Positions 24,322 through 31,745 of a stretch of 42,325 bases of DNA are shown in pieces. Positions within the stretch are counted from its first letter, which is position 1. Every line of letters begins with the position of its first letter. Below the pieces are notes generated by a model. That model worked only from the letters and a program-made list of their open reading frames with translations, was not told where the DNA came from and ran no database searches. The stretch covers positions 1-42,325 of the forward strand of contig CATJOM010000083.1 in assembly GCA_949741915.1 (NCBI GenBank), read 5' to 3'. The DNA comes from an uncultured Candidatus Melainabacteria bacterium (GTDB taxonomy: Bacteria; Cyanobacteriota; Vampirovibrionia; Gastranaerophilales; Gastranaerophilaceae). Made by a program: the position numbers and the translations under genes.

Positions 24322-25899
24322 AACCAACTCCTCTGCCATCTTAATCAATTTCTTCACATTCAACTCCGGGTCTTGAGTTCCGTTTATTATGCTTTCAATA
24401 ATTTCAGGCGGTAAAAATCTTAGTTTGCGAAGTCGTTTGTTATTTCCGTTTCGAGCTTCGATTGGAAGACGACGTTCTGATCCGAGTTTGTTATACCAAA
24501 AGCTTTTTACGATAGCCTGAATTAATTTCATATCATAGTTTTTCTGCCCTTGAATAATTATTTTATTTTGTTTCTGAGGCGTCAAGGATATTTTTGCATT
24601 TATGCGATTGGTTATAATTTGTTCATCATCTTTTGTGTGGTTGAATTCGATATTACAAGCCATTGCAGCAAAGTATTTTACAATAAACGCTATATCATAG
24701 CTTATAGTTATAAATTCCGGATTTAAATCCACTCTTTTAATTGCCGTTCTTATAAATATTTTATCTTGAAGTTCAAAAGTTTGAAGCTCTTTTATTATAG
24801 ATTTTTGTTGACTTACAGGGTAATTTTCTAAATATTTTTGAATTTGATGAGTATCTTTAAGAAGCTTCAATAAATCATTTTGGACGAATTTTTCAATTTC
24901 TCCTGCTGCGATTTTTGTAATTTCACCACGCTCATATTTTCCGGAATCTTTTATAGCTTGGCTTATATAGTACCTGTATTGTTTTGTTTTGCCGCTTGAA
25001 TAACTAGGTGACATCTTGTTTCCTTTGTCATCAAAAATTAATCCGAAAAGCAATGTTCCTGTTTTTGAATTTGTGGTGTGTTTTCTTTCAATAGAATTTG
25101 CTTTTAGCAAATTTTGTACATCATCAAATAACTCTTGCGAAATAATTGGTGTATGGAGTCCTTCATATTCCTTATCTTTATGGACAATTTTTCCTAAATA
25201 AACCTTATTTGCAAGAATATGATACAAACTGCCTTTTGCTAATTTTTTACCGCTGCGAGATAAAATATTCTTTTCATGCAAATATTCTCTAAGCTTTAGC
25301 ACATTCTTTGTTTTTAAGTATGATTCAAATATGATTTGAACATTGCCATCATAAGGAGGTTCAGGGTGCAGCATATGATGATCATCTTTTAAATATCCAT
25401 AAGGGGCAGTTCCTGATAACCACAATCCCTTTTTGCGCGAAGCTTCAAGCTTATCCCTAATTCTCTCTCCTGTAACTTCTCTTTCAAATTGGGCAAATGA
25501 TAAAAGTATATTAAGCGTCAATCGCCCCATAGAAGTTGTTGTGTTAAAATGCTGGGTTATAGAGACAAATGAAGCATTATGTTTATCAAAAACATCAATA
25601 ATCTTTGAAAAGTCCATCAGTGAACGGGTTAATCGGTCAACCTTGTAAACAACCACAATATCAACTTCATCATTTTCAATATCACTTAATAGTTCTTTAA
25701 ATGCAGGTCTTTCCATTGTCCCGCCGGAATACCCTCCATCATCATAATGTTTTTCAACTAATACCCATCCTTCGTGCATTTGGGACCTTATATATGCTTC
25801 GCAAGCTTCTCTTTGAGCATCAAGTGAATTGAAATCCTGCTCCAGTCCTTCTTCGGTAGACTTTCTTGTGTAAATTGCGCATCCTATATATTTTTTCAT
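24316..25899 (-). CDS. Large serine recombinase
   Basis: A 527-residue site-specific recombinase. The catalytic domain (1-150) has the nucleophile S14 in IYTRKS, the arginine-rich VYKVDRLTRSLMDF and the LSFAQFEREVTGERI helix; the recombinase domain follows (SGTAPYGYL, GSLYHILANKVYLGKIVH). The zinc-ribbon position (about 285-330) lacks the usual cysteines. The C-terminal DNA-binding part ends in LRKLRFLPPEIIESIINGTQDPEL, the form common to recombinases paired with DUF2924. It would integrate and excise the surrounding element. Its end overlaps the end of the convergent membrane gene, so an attachment site, if any, should be near 24300. Confidence 0.93.
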   Translation of the reverse strand: MKKYIGCAIYTRKSTEEGLEQDFNSLDAQREACEAYIRSQMHEGWVLVEKHYDDGGYSGGTMERPAFKELLSDIENDEVDIVVVYKVDRLTRSLMDFSKIIDVFDKHNASFVSITQHFNTTTSMGRLTLNILLSFAQFEREVTGERIRDKLEASRKKGLWLSGTAPYGYLKDDHHMLHPEPPYDGNVQIIFESYLKTKNVLKLREYLHEKNILSRSGKKLAKGSLYHILANKVYLGKIVHKDKEYEGLHTPIISQELFDDVQNLLKANSIERKHTTNSKTGTLLFGLIFDDKGNKMSPSYSSGKTKQYRYYISQAIKDSGKYERGEITKIAAGEIEKFVQNDLLKLLKDTHQIQKYLENYPVSQQKSIIKELQTFELQDKIFIRTAIKRVDLNPEFITISYDIAFIVKYFAAMACNIEFNHTKDDEQIITNRINAKISLTPQKQNKIIIQGQKNYDMKLIQAIVKSFWYNKLGSERRLPIEARNGNNKRLRKLRFLPPEIIESIINGTQDPELNVKKLIKMAEELVS

Positions 25900-26216
25900 T
25901 ATGCCACCCCGAAAAACTTCTTACCGTTCCAGCGAGCACCTGTAATCTCATTTGCAATGGCAGACAAGCTTTTATATTTCTTTCCGTCAAATTCATAGCC
26001 GTTTTGCACAACGATTACCGAATATTTTTTGCCTTTAAATTCCCGGATTAATTTCGTCCCATCCGCAATTGACAATGCTTTGCAGTCTTTATCAATTTTT
26101 TGGGTTTTATCATACTGCCCGACCAATTTATCAATTTTTCGTTGAATCTCAGGTGGCAATGACCCGTATTTTTTCTCCCACCATTTAATTCGTTTTTCAA
26201 AAATATTTAATGTCAT
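25899..26216 (-). CDS. DUF2924 protein
   Basis: A 105-residue protein from the ATG at 26216, which has AGAGGTAC a few bases upstream; an earlier ATG at 26276 has none. It shows the DUF2924 signature order: REFKGKKYSVIVVQNGYEFDG, KKYKSLSAIANEITGARWNGKKFFG. This family is nearly always next to a serine recombinase in bacterial islands and may assist its binding. The stop overlaps the recombinase start (TAATG), so they are coupled. Confidence 0.88.
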   Translation of the reverse strand: MTLNIFEKRIKWWEKKYGSLPPEIQRKIDKLVGQYDKTQKIDKDCKALSIADGTKLIREFKGKKYSVIVVQNGYEFDGKKYKSLSAIANEITGARWNGKKFFGVA

Positions 26217-26312
26217 ATAAGTACCTCTTTTGCTTGCTGTACTTATATCTATCACTCTTGATAGAGTATATATCAAGTCTAAGAGCGAAACATAGACACA
26301 TAAATTATCGTT

Positions 26313-26738
26313 TTAGGATATCCGTTTATTTAATACCTGCTTTGCAGCAGGAGATAATTCTAATTCTTTTAAACGTTTTGGACTTATTCTTTTATCCATA
26401 GCTTTTAAAATATCGGCTAATCCGGCATTATCCTGATATTTTATTAATTCCTGCCTTGGTAGATCCAGATATTTAATTATTGATTGGATGGGAAATTCTA
26501 TGCACTCATTTGTTTTGTTGCTCCATCCGTGAATAAAACCCTGGTCTATGTTTTGGTTTGTATTTTTGGGAAATGCCCAAATAATCTCGTTATCAAGTTT
26601 TATTTGAAAAAATCTTACTGTAATTTCGCTACAATCTGTCTTTTTTCTTAGGGGAATGTGAATAAAAGACAGTTTAATGTTCGGGTGTATAATGTTTTCA
26701 AGTCTTTTTCTTAATTTATACCAATGATGTTCTGCCAT
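26313..26738 (-). CDS. Small protein, possibly SF0329-like (141 aa)
   Basis: A soluble 141-residue protein starting MAEHHWYKLRKRLENII, with GGAGG ten bases upstream. The W-x-K-L-R-K-x-L-E opening and the beta-rich middle (ITVRFFQIKLDNEIIWAFPK) faintly resemble SF0329-family proteins, but I cannot confirm it. The C-terminal third is helical (LADILKAMDKRISPKRLKELE). It sits in the recombinase-DUF2924 operon; function unknown. Confidence 0.6.
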   Translation of the reverse strand: MAEHHWYKLRKRLENIIHPNIKLSFIHIPLRKKTDCSEITVRFFQIKLDNEIIWAFPKNTNQNIDQGFIHGWSNKTNECIEFPIQSIIKYLDLPRQELIKYQDNAGLADILKAMDKRISPKRLKELELSPAAKQVLNKRIS

Positions 26739-26825
26739 AATATGCCTCCATTATTTATTTTTACATGACAGTATGTCATTTTAGGTCGTATTGCATTCAA
26801 GCTCTGATTTGAATAACAGTCAAGG

Positions 26826-26867
26826 TTAAAAAAATATGGGGTAAGGTAAATCACCTTACCCCATATT
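26826..26867 (-). terminator. Terminator after DUF5681 gene
   Basis: A perfect 15-base stem, AATATGGGGTAAGGT (26833-26847) with its complement at 26853-26867 and a five-base loop, is followed on the minus strand by a T run. It lies just after the 26874 stop and separates the methylase/DUF5681 unit from the recombinase unit. Confidence 0.85.
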
Positions 26868-26873
26868 CCTGAA

Positions 26874-27368
26874 TTATTTATCTTCTATTATATATTCTTT
26901 GGGAATATTACTGGTTCTATCAACACCATTAAGTATATCCAGTAATTGGGTTAGTTGCGATTGAATCACATACCCGGGAACATCCGGTCTTTCGTCTTTA
27001 GGTTTCAGACGGATTTCTAATTCATGCTCAATGTCTATAACAGGTCCAAAAACCTTCAGAAACTGTAAAAGTAGTTTTGTATCATCACTTTTTATAATTT
27101 CACTAACCAATTTTTGAATCAAAGCCTCCAAACAAGTAATCTTTTTAGGTTTACCATTAATTGTAGTTTCTACAAACTGACTTAAAACCTTATTAAGGCA
27201 TTCGTTTGGCTTTGTCTTTATATCCCTTTTGGGGCGTCCTTTTAGATTTCCGGATTTTCCTTTAATGAACTGCCCGGTCTTAGAATCCCTATTACTTTCA
27301 GGATGATAGGTTTTTATAGCCTCATCAATTACTTCATAGATGTCCTTATCTTGATCAAAAATACCCAT
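26874..27368 (-). CDS. DUF5681 domain protein
   Basis: A 164-residue protein. Residues about 24-45 (SKTGQFIKGKSGNLKGRPKR) carry the DUF5681 signature, a G-Q-F-x-x-G-x-S-G-N-x-x-G-R-P motif. The rest is helical (ECLNKVLSQFVETTI, LEALIQKLVSEII, LLLQFLKVFGPV). Proteins of this family commonly sit beside ParB-methylase genes in phage-like elements and may bind DNA or act in packaging or partition. The gap to the upstream methylase stop is 2 bases. Confidence 0.85.
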   Translation of the reverse strand: MGIFDQDKDIYEVIDEAIKTYHPESNRDSKTGQFIKGKSGNLKGRPKRDIKTKPNECLNKVLSQFVETTINGKPKKITCLEALIQKLVSEIIKSDDTKLLLQFLKVFGPVIDIEHELEIRLKPKDERPDVPGYVIQSQLTQLLDILNGVDRTSNIPKEYIIEDK

Positions 27369-27370
27369 AA

Positions 27371-28657
27371 TTATTGTCCTCCTTTATTTTCATCTAAAGT
27401 GCTTACTAATTGCACTTTTTCTCCGGTTAGTTTTTCAAAACGGTGAAGTATTACATCGCAATAATGAGGCTCAAGTTCAATTGCATAACAAGCCCTGTTT
27501 ACATTTTCACAAGCCAAAAGGGTAGAACCTGAACCCGCAAAGCAGTCAAGTACAACATCATCCGGATTGCTTGCATCCAAAATAGCCTCTTCCAACATTT
27601 TTACAGGTTTACAAGTTGGATGAAATTTTAAATCATCTTTATTTTCAGGATTTGAAACATGAACTCCTTTAAAGTCCCATACATTAGTTCTATAACGACC
27701 AAATTTACCGAGTTGTATATTGTTAACAGATTTCCCTGTACCATTTTTAAACACAAATACTAATTCATGCTGACTTCTGTAAAAAGAACCTTGCCCGCCA
27801 ACCATTTTGTTCCAGACGCACAAATTTTTAAATTCGGAATAACATTTGCCTGCGGTTAAAATTTCCAACACATGTCTCCAGTCCATAAATATGTAGTGCA
27901 AAGAGCCATCTATTGTATATTGCACCAGATTATTAAAAATAGCACCAAGAAACCCGATAAATTCCTCAGATGACATCTCTCCGCTTGCCATTGCAAATTC
28001 GCTATGTTGAATTTTTCCGCTGCCGCATATATCTTTAACAGCAAGATTATACGGGGGATCAGTCAGGACCATTGCGGCTTTGGTATCTTTGAGTAATAAC
28101 CCGTAATTTTGAATATCTAAAGCATTACCGCATAACAAACGGTGTCTTCCGAGCTGCCAAATATCTCCTGTATTTACGCGTTTTTCAATATTAAGTTCAT
28201 CCGGCATTGTTTCTATGGATTCATTTTTACTATTTTTCTTAGAATCTTGAATTATAAAGTCAATTTCAGGAATTTCAAAAGCTGTAAAACTTAAATCAAA
28301 ATTCAATTCCTGCAATTCTTTAAATTCAAATTTTAAGACATCAATATCCCACTTAGCATCTTCTGTCATCTTGTTATCAGCTATAGCATAGGCTCTTAGT
28401 TGTTCTGCTGTAAGATGAGAAGCATCGATTGCAGGAACTTTTTCAAGCCCCAATTCTTTAGCTGCAAGATATCTTGCGTATCCGGTTATGATTTTTTGCT
28501 CCTTGTCGATTACAATGGGGATAAAAATACCATTTTCTTTGATAATCCTTGCAAGTTTTCCGATTTTCTCGGGCTTGTGTTTTCGCAATTTCCTTTCGGG
28601 TTCTTTAAGTTTTTCTAGCTCAACCCTTAAAATAAGAGGGTTATAAATTTTATCCAT
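27371..28657 (-). CDS. ParB-domain/DNA methyltransferase fusion
   Basis: A 428-residue fusion. The N-terminal 1-130 resembles a ParB/Srx-type domain: LRKHKPEKIGKLARIIKENG, then ITGYARYLAAKELGLEKVPAI. From about 165 an amino-DNA-methyltransferase follows with TDPPYNLAV (motif IV) early and DCFAGSGSTLLACE (motif I) late, the circularly permuted beta-class order. It probably methylates adenine or cytosine in the element's DNA to resist restriction. With DUF5681 it forms a two-gene unit common in prophage-like islands. The 5' end has a weak ribosome site. Confidence 0.93.
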   Translation of the reverse strand: MDKIYNPLILRVELEKLKEPERKLRKHKPEKIGKLARIIKENGIFIPIVIDKEQKIITGYARYLAAKELGLEKVPAIDASHLTAEQLRAYAIADNKMTEDAKWDIDVLKFEFKELQELNFDLSFTAFEIPEIDFIIQDSKKNSKNESIETMPDELNIEKRVNTGDIWQLGRHRLLCGNALDIQNYGLLLKDTKAAMVLTDPPYNLAVKDICGSGKIQHSEFAMASGEMSSEEFIGFLGAIFNNLVQYTIDGSLHYIFMDWRHVLEILTAGKCYSEFKNLCVWNKMVGGQGSFYRSQHELVFVFKNGTGKSVNNIQLGKFGRYRTNVWDFKGVHVSNPENKDDLKFHPTCKPVKMLEEAILDASNPDDVVLDCFAGSGSTLLACENVNRACYAIELEPHYCDVILHRFEKLTGEKVQLVSTLDENKGGQ

Positions 28658-28723
28658 ATTTTGTCCTTTCCGGCAGGCTCTTTAACTTTTTTGCTGCTGA
28701 AATAAACTAGAAAGGAGTTTTTG

Positions 28724-28768
28724 ATGAAGAAAAAAATGGATAAAGTTCTTACTATTAAAGCATTTTAG
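28724..28768 (+). CDS. Possible 14-aa leader peptide
   Basis: AAAGGAG is ideally placed before ATG at 28724, opening MKKKMDKVLTIKAF and then TAG. This is too short to judge as a protein. It may be a remnant start of a lost gene or a leader for the divergent or downstream genes. Confidence 0.2.
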   Translation: MKKKMDKVLTIKAF

Positions 28769-28797
28769 ACAATTCATAATCACGAAAATTAATAATT

Positions 28798-28826
28798 TTG
28801 TGATAAATTTTGAAAAATGTTATAAT
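28798..28826 (+). promoter_or_regulatory. Promoter of the zinc-ribbon gene, near-leaderless
   Basis: TTGTGA (28798-28803), a 17-base spacer and perfect TATAAT (28821-28826) precede the ATG at 28833 by six bases. Transcription from this site would start at or near the A of the start codon, giving a leaderless mRNA. Confidence 0.6.
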
Positions 28827-28832
28827 TAAAAG

Positions 28833-29189
28833 ATGAAAGAAAAGAATAGTGCTAAACCAAACAAATGCCCTTATTGTGGTAAAGGCAATATAGTTGTAAA
28901 CGGTTATGACTCAACTGCTAAAAAAATACCAAGATACAAATGCAAAAACTGCAAAAAGACATTTAAAGCAAATAAGAATTATTATTTTAAAAATAAAGCC
29001 GACAAACTATTTATGACCCATATTTTGAAGCTTATAAAATTAAGCTACCCTAAAATAAACGATATTTCAAAATCAGGACAACCGATTAAATTTCAAGAAA
29101 TTTTCTCTATAAAAGAATCGGACGAAAAAGAACTTAATAATATGACTTTAGCTTTGGATTACATTGGCAGCGACAGAGTAAAAAATTAA
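28833..29189 (+). CDS. Zinc-ribbon protein (IS1 InsA-like N-terminus)
   Basis: A 118-residue protein. The N-terminal CPYCG...YKCKNCKKTF (about 12-45) is a four-cysteine zinc ribbon of the type in InsA and other transposase N-termini, preceded by KPNK. The rest (50-118) is helical and charged, with no DDE residues, so it is not a complete transposase. It may be a transposase fragment or a DNA-binding regulator. It has its own promoter, and no ribosome binding site fits. Confidence 0.7.
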   Translation: MKEKNSAKPNKCPYCGKGNIVVNGYDSTAKKIPRYKCKNCKKTFKANKNYYFKNKADKLFMTHILKLIKLSYPKINDISKSGQPIKFQEIFSIKESDEKELNNMTLALDYIGSDRVKN

Positions 29190-29260
29190 CTCCGAAATTA
29201 AGCATCTATCTGGAGAATAACAATATTATAATTGCAAAACAAACAGACAAATAAACAACA

Positions 29261-29473
29261 TCAAAAATCAAACAATTCCTTAACTTGAACTTCAAGGGCA
29301 TCGGCAAGTTTTACTATTGTTCTCAAATTTGGAATTTTTTCATTTCGCTCAATTTTACCAATATATGAAATGTCTAATCCGGCAAGCTCTGCAACTTTAC
29401 CTTTGGTAAGTTTTTTAGCTAGTCTTATTTGTTGTACTTTTGTTGCAAAGTTCCTGATAACGCTGTCATTCAT
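29261..29473 (-). CDS. XRE-family HTH regulator
   Basis: A 70-residue repressor-type helix-turn-helix protein: KVQQIRLAKKLTKGKVAELAGLDISYIGKIERNEKIPNLRTI, split over residues about 12-53, a standard Cro/C1 fold with the ISYIGKIERNEK recognition-helix pattern. It is divergent from the SMC-head gene; the 15-base palindrome at 29508 between them is a probable target. Likely controls the operon to its right. Confidence 0.88.
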   Translation of the reverse strand: MNDSVIRNFATKVQQIRLAKKLTKGKVAELAGLDISYIGKIERNEKIPNLRTIVKLADALEVQVKELFDF

Positions 29474-29507
29474 ACTTTAATTATGCTAATATGAATGTAC
29501 AAACGTA

Positions 29508-29522
29508 TAGACTATTAGTCTA
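29508..29522. promoter_or_regulatory. Palindromic operator candidate
   Basis: TAGACTATTAGTCTA is a perfect palindrome with seven-base arms. It lies between the XRE gene start (29473) and the SMC-like gene (29602), where a Cro/C1-type protein would act on both. Confidence 0.45.
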
Positions 29523-29601
29523 ATAAAAAGAAATTGTTACGTCGTAATTTGACGGGGCACTATGCTAAACTTTTATTTAAGAACAAACGGAGCAGTGCAA
29601 A

Positions 29602-30143
29602 ATGAAAATTAAATTTATAGAACTAAACAATTTTAAATCTTTTAAAGGTAAAACCACAATCCCTTTTAAATCCGGTTTAACGATAATTACGGGTTTAAAT
29701 GGAGCAGGAAAAAGCAATATAATCGATGGGATTATTTTACTTTAGGAAAATATGAAACAGAAGCCAGATATTTGATATATGAGGGTGAAAAAGAAGCAGC
29801 GGTCAGGGTTGTTTTAGAAGATGAAAATGAAAATTTATTATCAATTTCAAGGACAGTTGATATTAATAACAGCAAATCATTAAAAATAAATGGCAAAATG
29901 GCAAATGATAAAGATATTCCGTGCAATGATTTTAATTTTATGCTTTTGGATTCATATTCCCACAATCAACTTGATGCCTATAGATTAAAAGATTTTATTG
30001 CAAAGTTAAAAGAAGAATCAAACAAAAAACAGGTTATTTTGGTGAGTACCGAAAATGATTTAGCTAATTATGCTAATCAGGTTATTATGGTAAATCAAAA
30101 AACCGAAAATCAATCTGAAATCAAAGAAATGCAGTCTATATAA
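29602..30143 (+). pseudogene. Hinge-less SMC-like head protein, frameshifted
   Basis: The first 47 codons (29602-29745) are an SMC N-terminal head: MKIKFIELNNFKSFKGKTTI, Walker A GLNGAGKSN (31-39) and IIDGI, then a TAG stop. The sequence continues in another frame from about 29737: LGKYETEARYLIYEGEKEAAV, RTVDINN and SLKING, like an SMC N-lobe. It then jumps, with no coiled coil or hinge, to a C-lobe-like FMLLDSYSHNQLDAYRLKDFI and VILVSTENDLANYANQVIMV. The Walker B DE and an LSGG signature are missing. One extra T at TTTT (29736-29740) would restore one frame. GGAG precedes the ATG. It is a broken gene or one expressed by frameshifting. It heads a closely spaced operon. Confidence 0.75.
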
Positions 30144-30155
30144 ATGGAGTAAAAT

Positions 30156-31241
30156 ATGACAGAAAGAATTGAAAAATTACTTAAGGATGTTAAGGAAATT
30201 TCAAATAAATACAAAACAATTGCACAAGCTACGGGTAGTAATTTTAATATTTTTGAAATTGTAAACATTTCACATAAAGAAGTTTATATGTGCAGACTTT
30301 TAAGCGAGCTGTTAAACCCAAAAGGAAGTCACTATCAGGGTAATATTTATTTAAAATTATTTTTTGAAACCCTAAAAAGAAATTATGGCGACAAATTCAA
30401 CCTTAAAACACCTGAAAATGCAGAAGTCTTAAGGGAAGAAGGAATTGAAGGATGCAGGCGCATTGATATAACAATTGATGATGGTAAACAATATCTGCCT
30501 ATTGAAGTTAAAATTTATGCACAGGATCAAAAAGAGCAATGCAAGGATTATCTTAAAAAAGCAAAAGATAAATACAACCAAGGGGAAAACGCAAGATTGT
30601 GCTATTTAACAATAGAAGGACACTTGCCGGATGAATCAAGCCTTGGTGATATGTCAGAAGCCGAAAAAGAGCAGATTATAGAAATATCTTGGAGAAAAGA
30701 TATTATAGAATGGCTTGATACTTGCATTAAACATCAAAATACGGTTGCAAAGGCGCCAATTAGAGAAATATTAATACAGTTTAAAAAAGCAGTACAGAAA
30801 TTTACAAACCAATTGGAGGAAAATGAAAAAATGGAAAATGTAAAATTATTAATTAACAATCAGGAAAATTTTAAAAATGCCGAAAAAATTGTTAGCGCAT
30901 TAACATCTGCAAGAGAAACTCTCTGGAACAAATTATGCGATTTTATTAAAGTGGAAATTCAAAATGGTTGTAATGTTGAAGCAATAATCCCAAATGATTG
31001 GAATGTACACTACAAGCTTCCTTTTGAAGAAAATAACGACTTCTATACAGTTGCCTGCATAAATGCAAATCAAACAAAAAGTGAAATCAGTTTACTCATT
31101 GTAAAAGCCTATAATAACGGTAAAACTGAAACAACACAAACATGTGAAAAATTTTCAACCTCTAAACTTGCAGGCGAAGAAAACTTCAACAAAAAAGCCA
31201 AAGAATGCGTTGATTGGATAATTGAACAACTTAAAAAATAG
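30156..31241 (+). CDS. PD-(D/E)XK nuclease family protein (PDDEXK_4-like)
   Basis: A 361-residue probable nuclease. The N-terminal HKEVYMCRLLSELLNPKGSH, then D104 in RRIDITIDDG and E117/K119 in LPIEVKI, with Q124 and Q128 and the LKKA helix after, make the PD-(D/E)XK core as in the PDDEXK_4 family. The C-terminal third (about 230-361) is beta-rich with IKVEIQNGC and LLIVKAYNNG. GGAG lies eight bases upstream and the gap to the SMC-like gene is 12 bases. All catalytic residues are visible. Its place between SMC head and SMC hinge genes suggests cooperation. Confidence 0.85.
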   Translation: MTERIEKLLKDVKEISNKYKTIAQATGSNFNIFEIVNISHKEVYMCRLLSELLNPKGSHYQGNIYLKLFFETLKRNYGDKFNLKTPENAEVLREEGIEGCRRIDITIDDGKQYLPIEVKIYAQDQKEQCKDYLKKAKDKYNQGENARLCYLTIEGHLPDESSLGDMSEAEKEQIIEISWRKDIIEWLDTCIKHQNTVAKAPIREILIQFKKAVQKFTNQLEENEKMENVKLLINNQENFKNAEKIVSALTSARETLWNKLCDFIKVEIQNGCNVEAIIPNDWNVHYKLPFEENNDFYTVACINANQTKSEISLLIVKAYNNGKTETTQTCEKFSTSKLAGEENFNKKAKECVDWIIEQLKK

Positions 31242-31256
31242 CAGGAAAAGAGCTGT

Positions 31257-31745
31257 ATGAAAGAAACAATTGAAAAAATCAAAGAAGAAAATATAAAAGG
31301 GATTTACGGCACCTTAAAAGAATTGTTTAAAGGTAAAGAAAAAGCTTTAATATTGGCTGCACTTGGAACAAAACAAGAATTTATAGTTGCCGAAAATGAA
31401 GAAGCAGTCTACCGTGCAATAGAAGTTGCTAAAAAAGAAGGCAGAGGCAGGGTAACTTTCATTCCCTTAAATAATATAAAAACTGCGCCCGGGAAGCTTT
31501 TAAAACCCGAAATTGGTGGAATTTTAGATTATGCCATTAATATAATTGAATTTGATGAAAAATACAAAGATGCCTTTTATTTTGCACTCGGCGAAACTTT
31601 GATTGTGCAAGATAATGAAGCTGCAAAAAACATCATTAATAAATATCCGAATCAATATCGTATGGCAACATTAGACGGCATAATACACGAAAAAGACGGA
31701 AGAATTATCCATTGTCCGATAATAAAGGAAGCAGAAAATGCCTAA
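31257..31745 (+). CDS. Free-standing SMC hinge domain protein
   Basis: A 162-residue protein that aligns over nearly its full length with the hinge of SMC proteins: IKGIYGTLKELF, then LAALGTKQEFIVAENEEAVYRAIEVAKKE, GRVTFIPLNNI, ILDYAINIIEFDEKYKDAFYFALGETLIVQD and YRMATLDGIIHEKDG. No head, coiled coil or Walker motif is present. The gene begins 15 bases after the nuclease with GGAAAAGAG upstream and overlaps the WG-repeat gene by 8 bases, so it is maintained as a separate reading frame. Hinges mediate SMC dimerisation and DNA contact; this one could dimerise with itself or with the host SMC (inference). Confidence 0.85.
   Translation: MKETIEKIKEENIKGIYGTLKELFKGKEKALILAALGTKQEFIVAENEEAVYRAIEVAKKEGRGRVTFIPLNNIKTAPGKLLKPEIGGILDYAINIIEFDEKYKDAFYFALGETLIVQDNEAAKNIINKYPNQYRMATLDGIIHEKDGRIIHCPIIKEAENA

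Noticed and set aside
28833-29189. Complete insertion sequence
   Set aside because: Only a zinc ribbon and helical part are present; no DDE domain and no terminal repeats were found.
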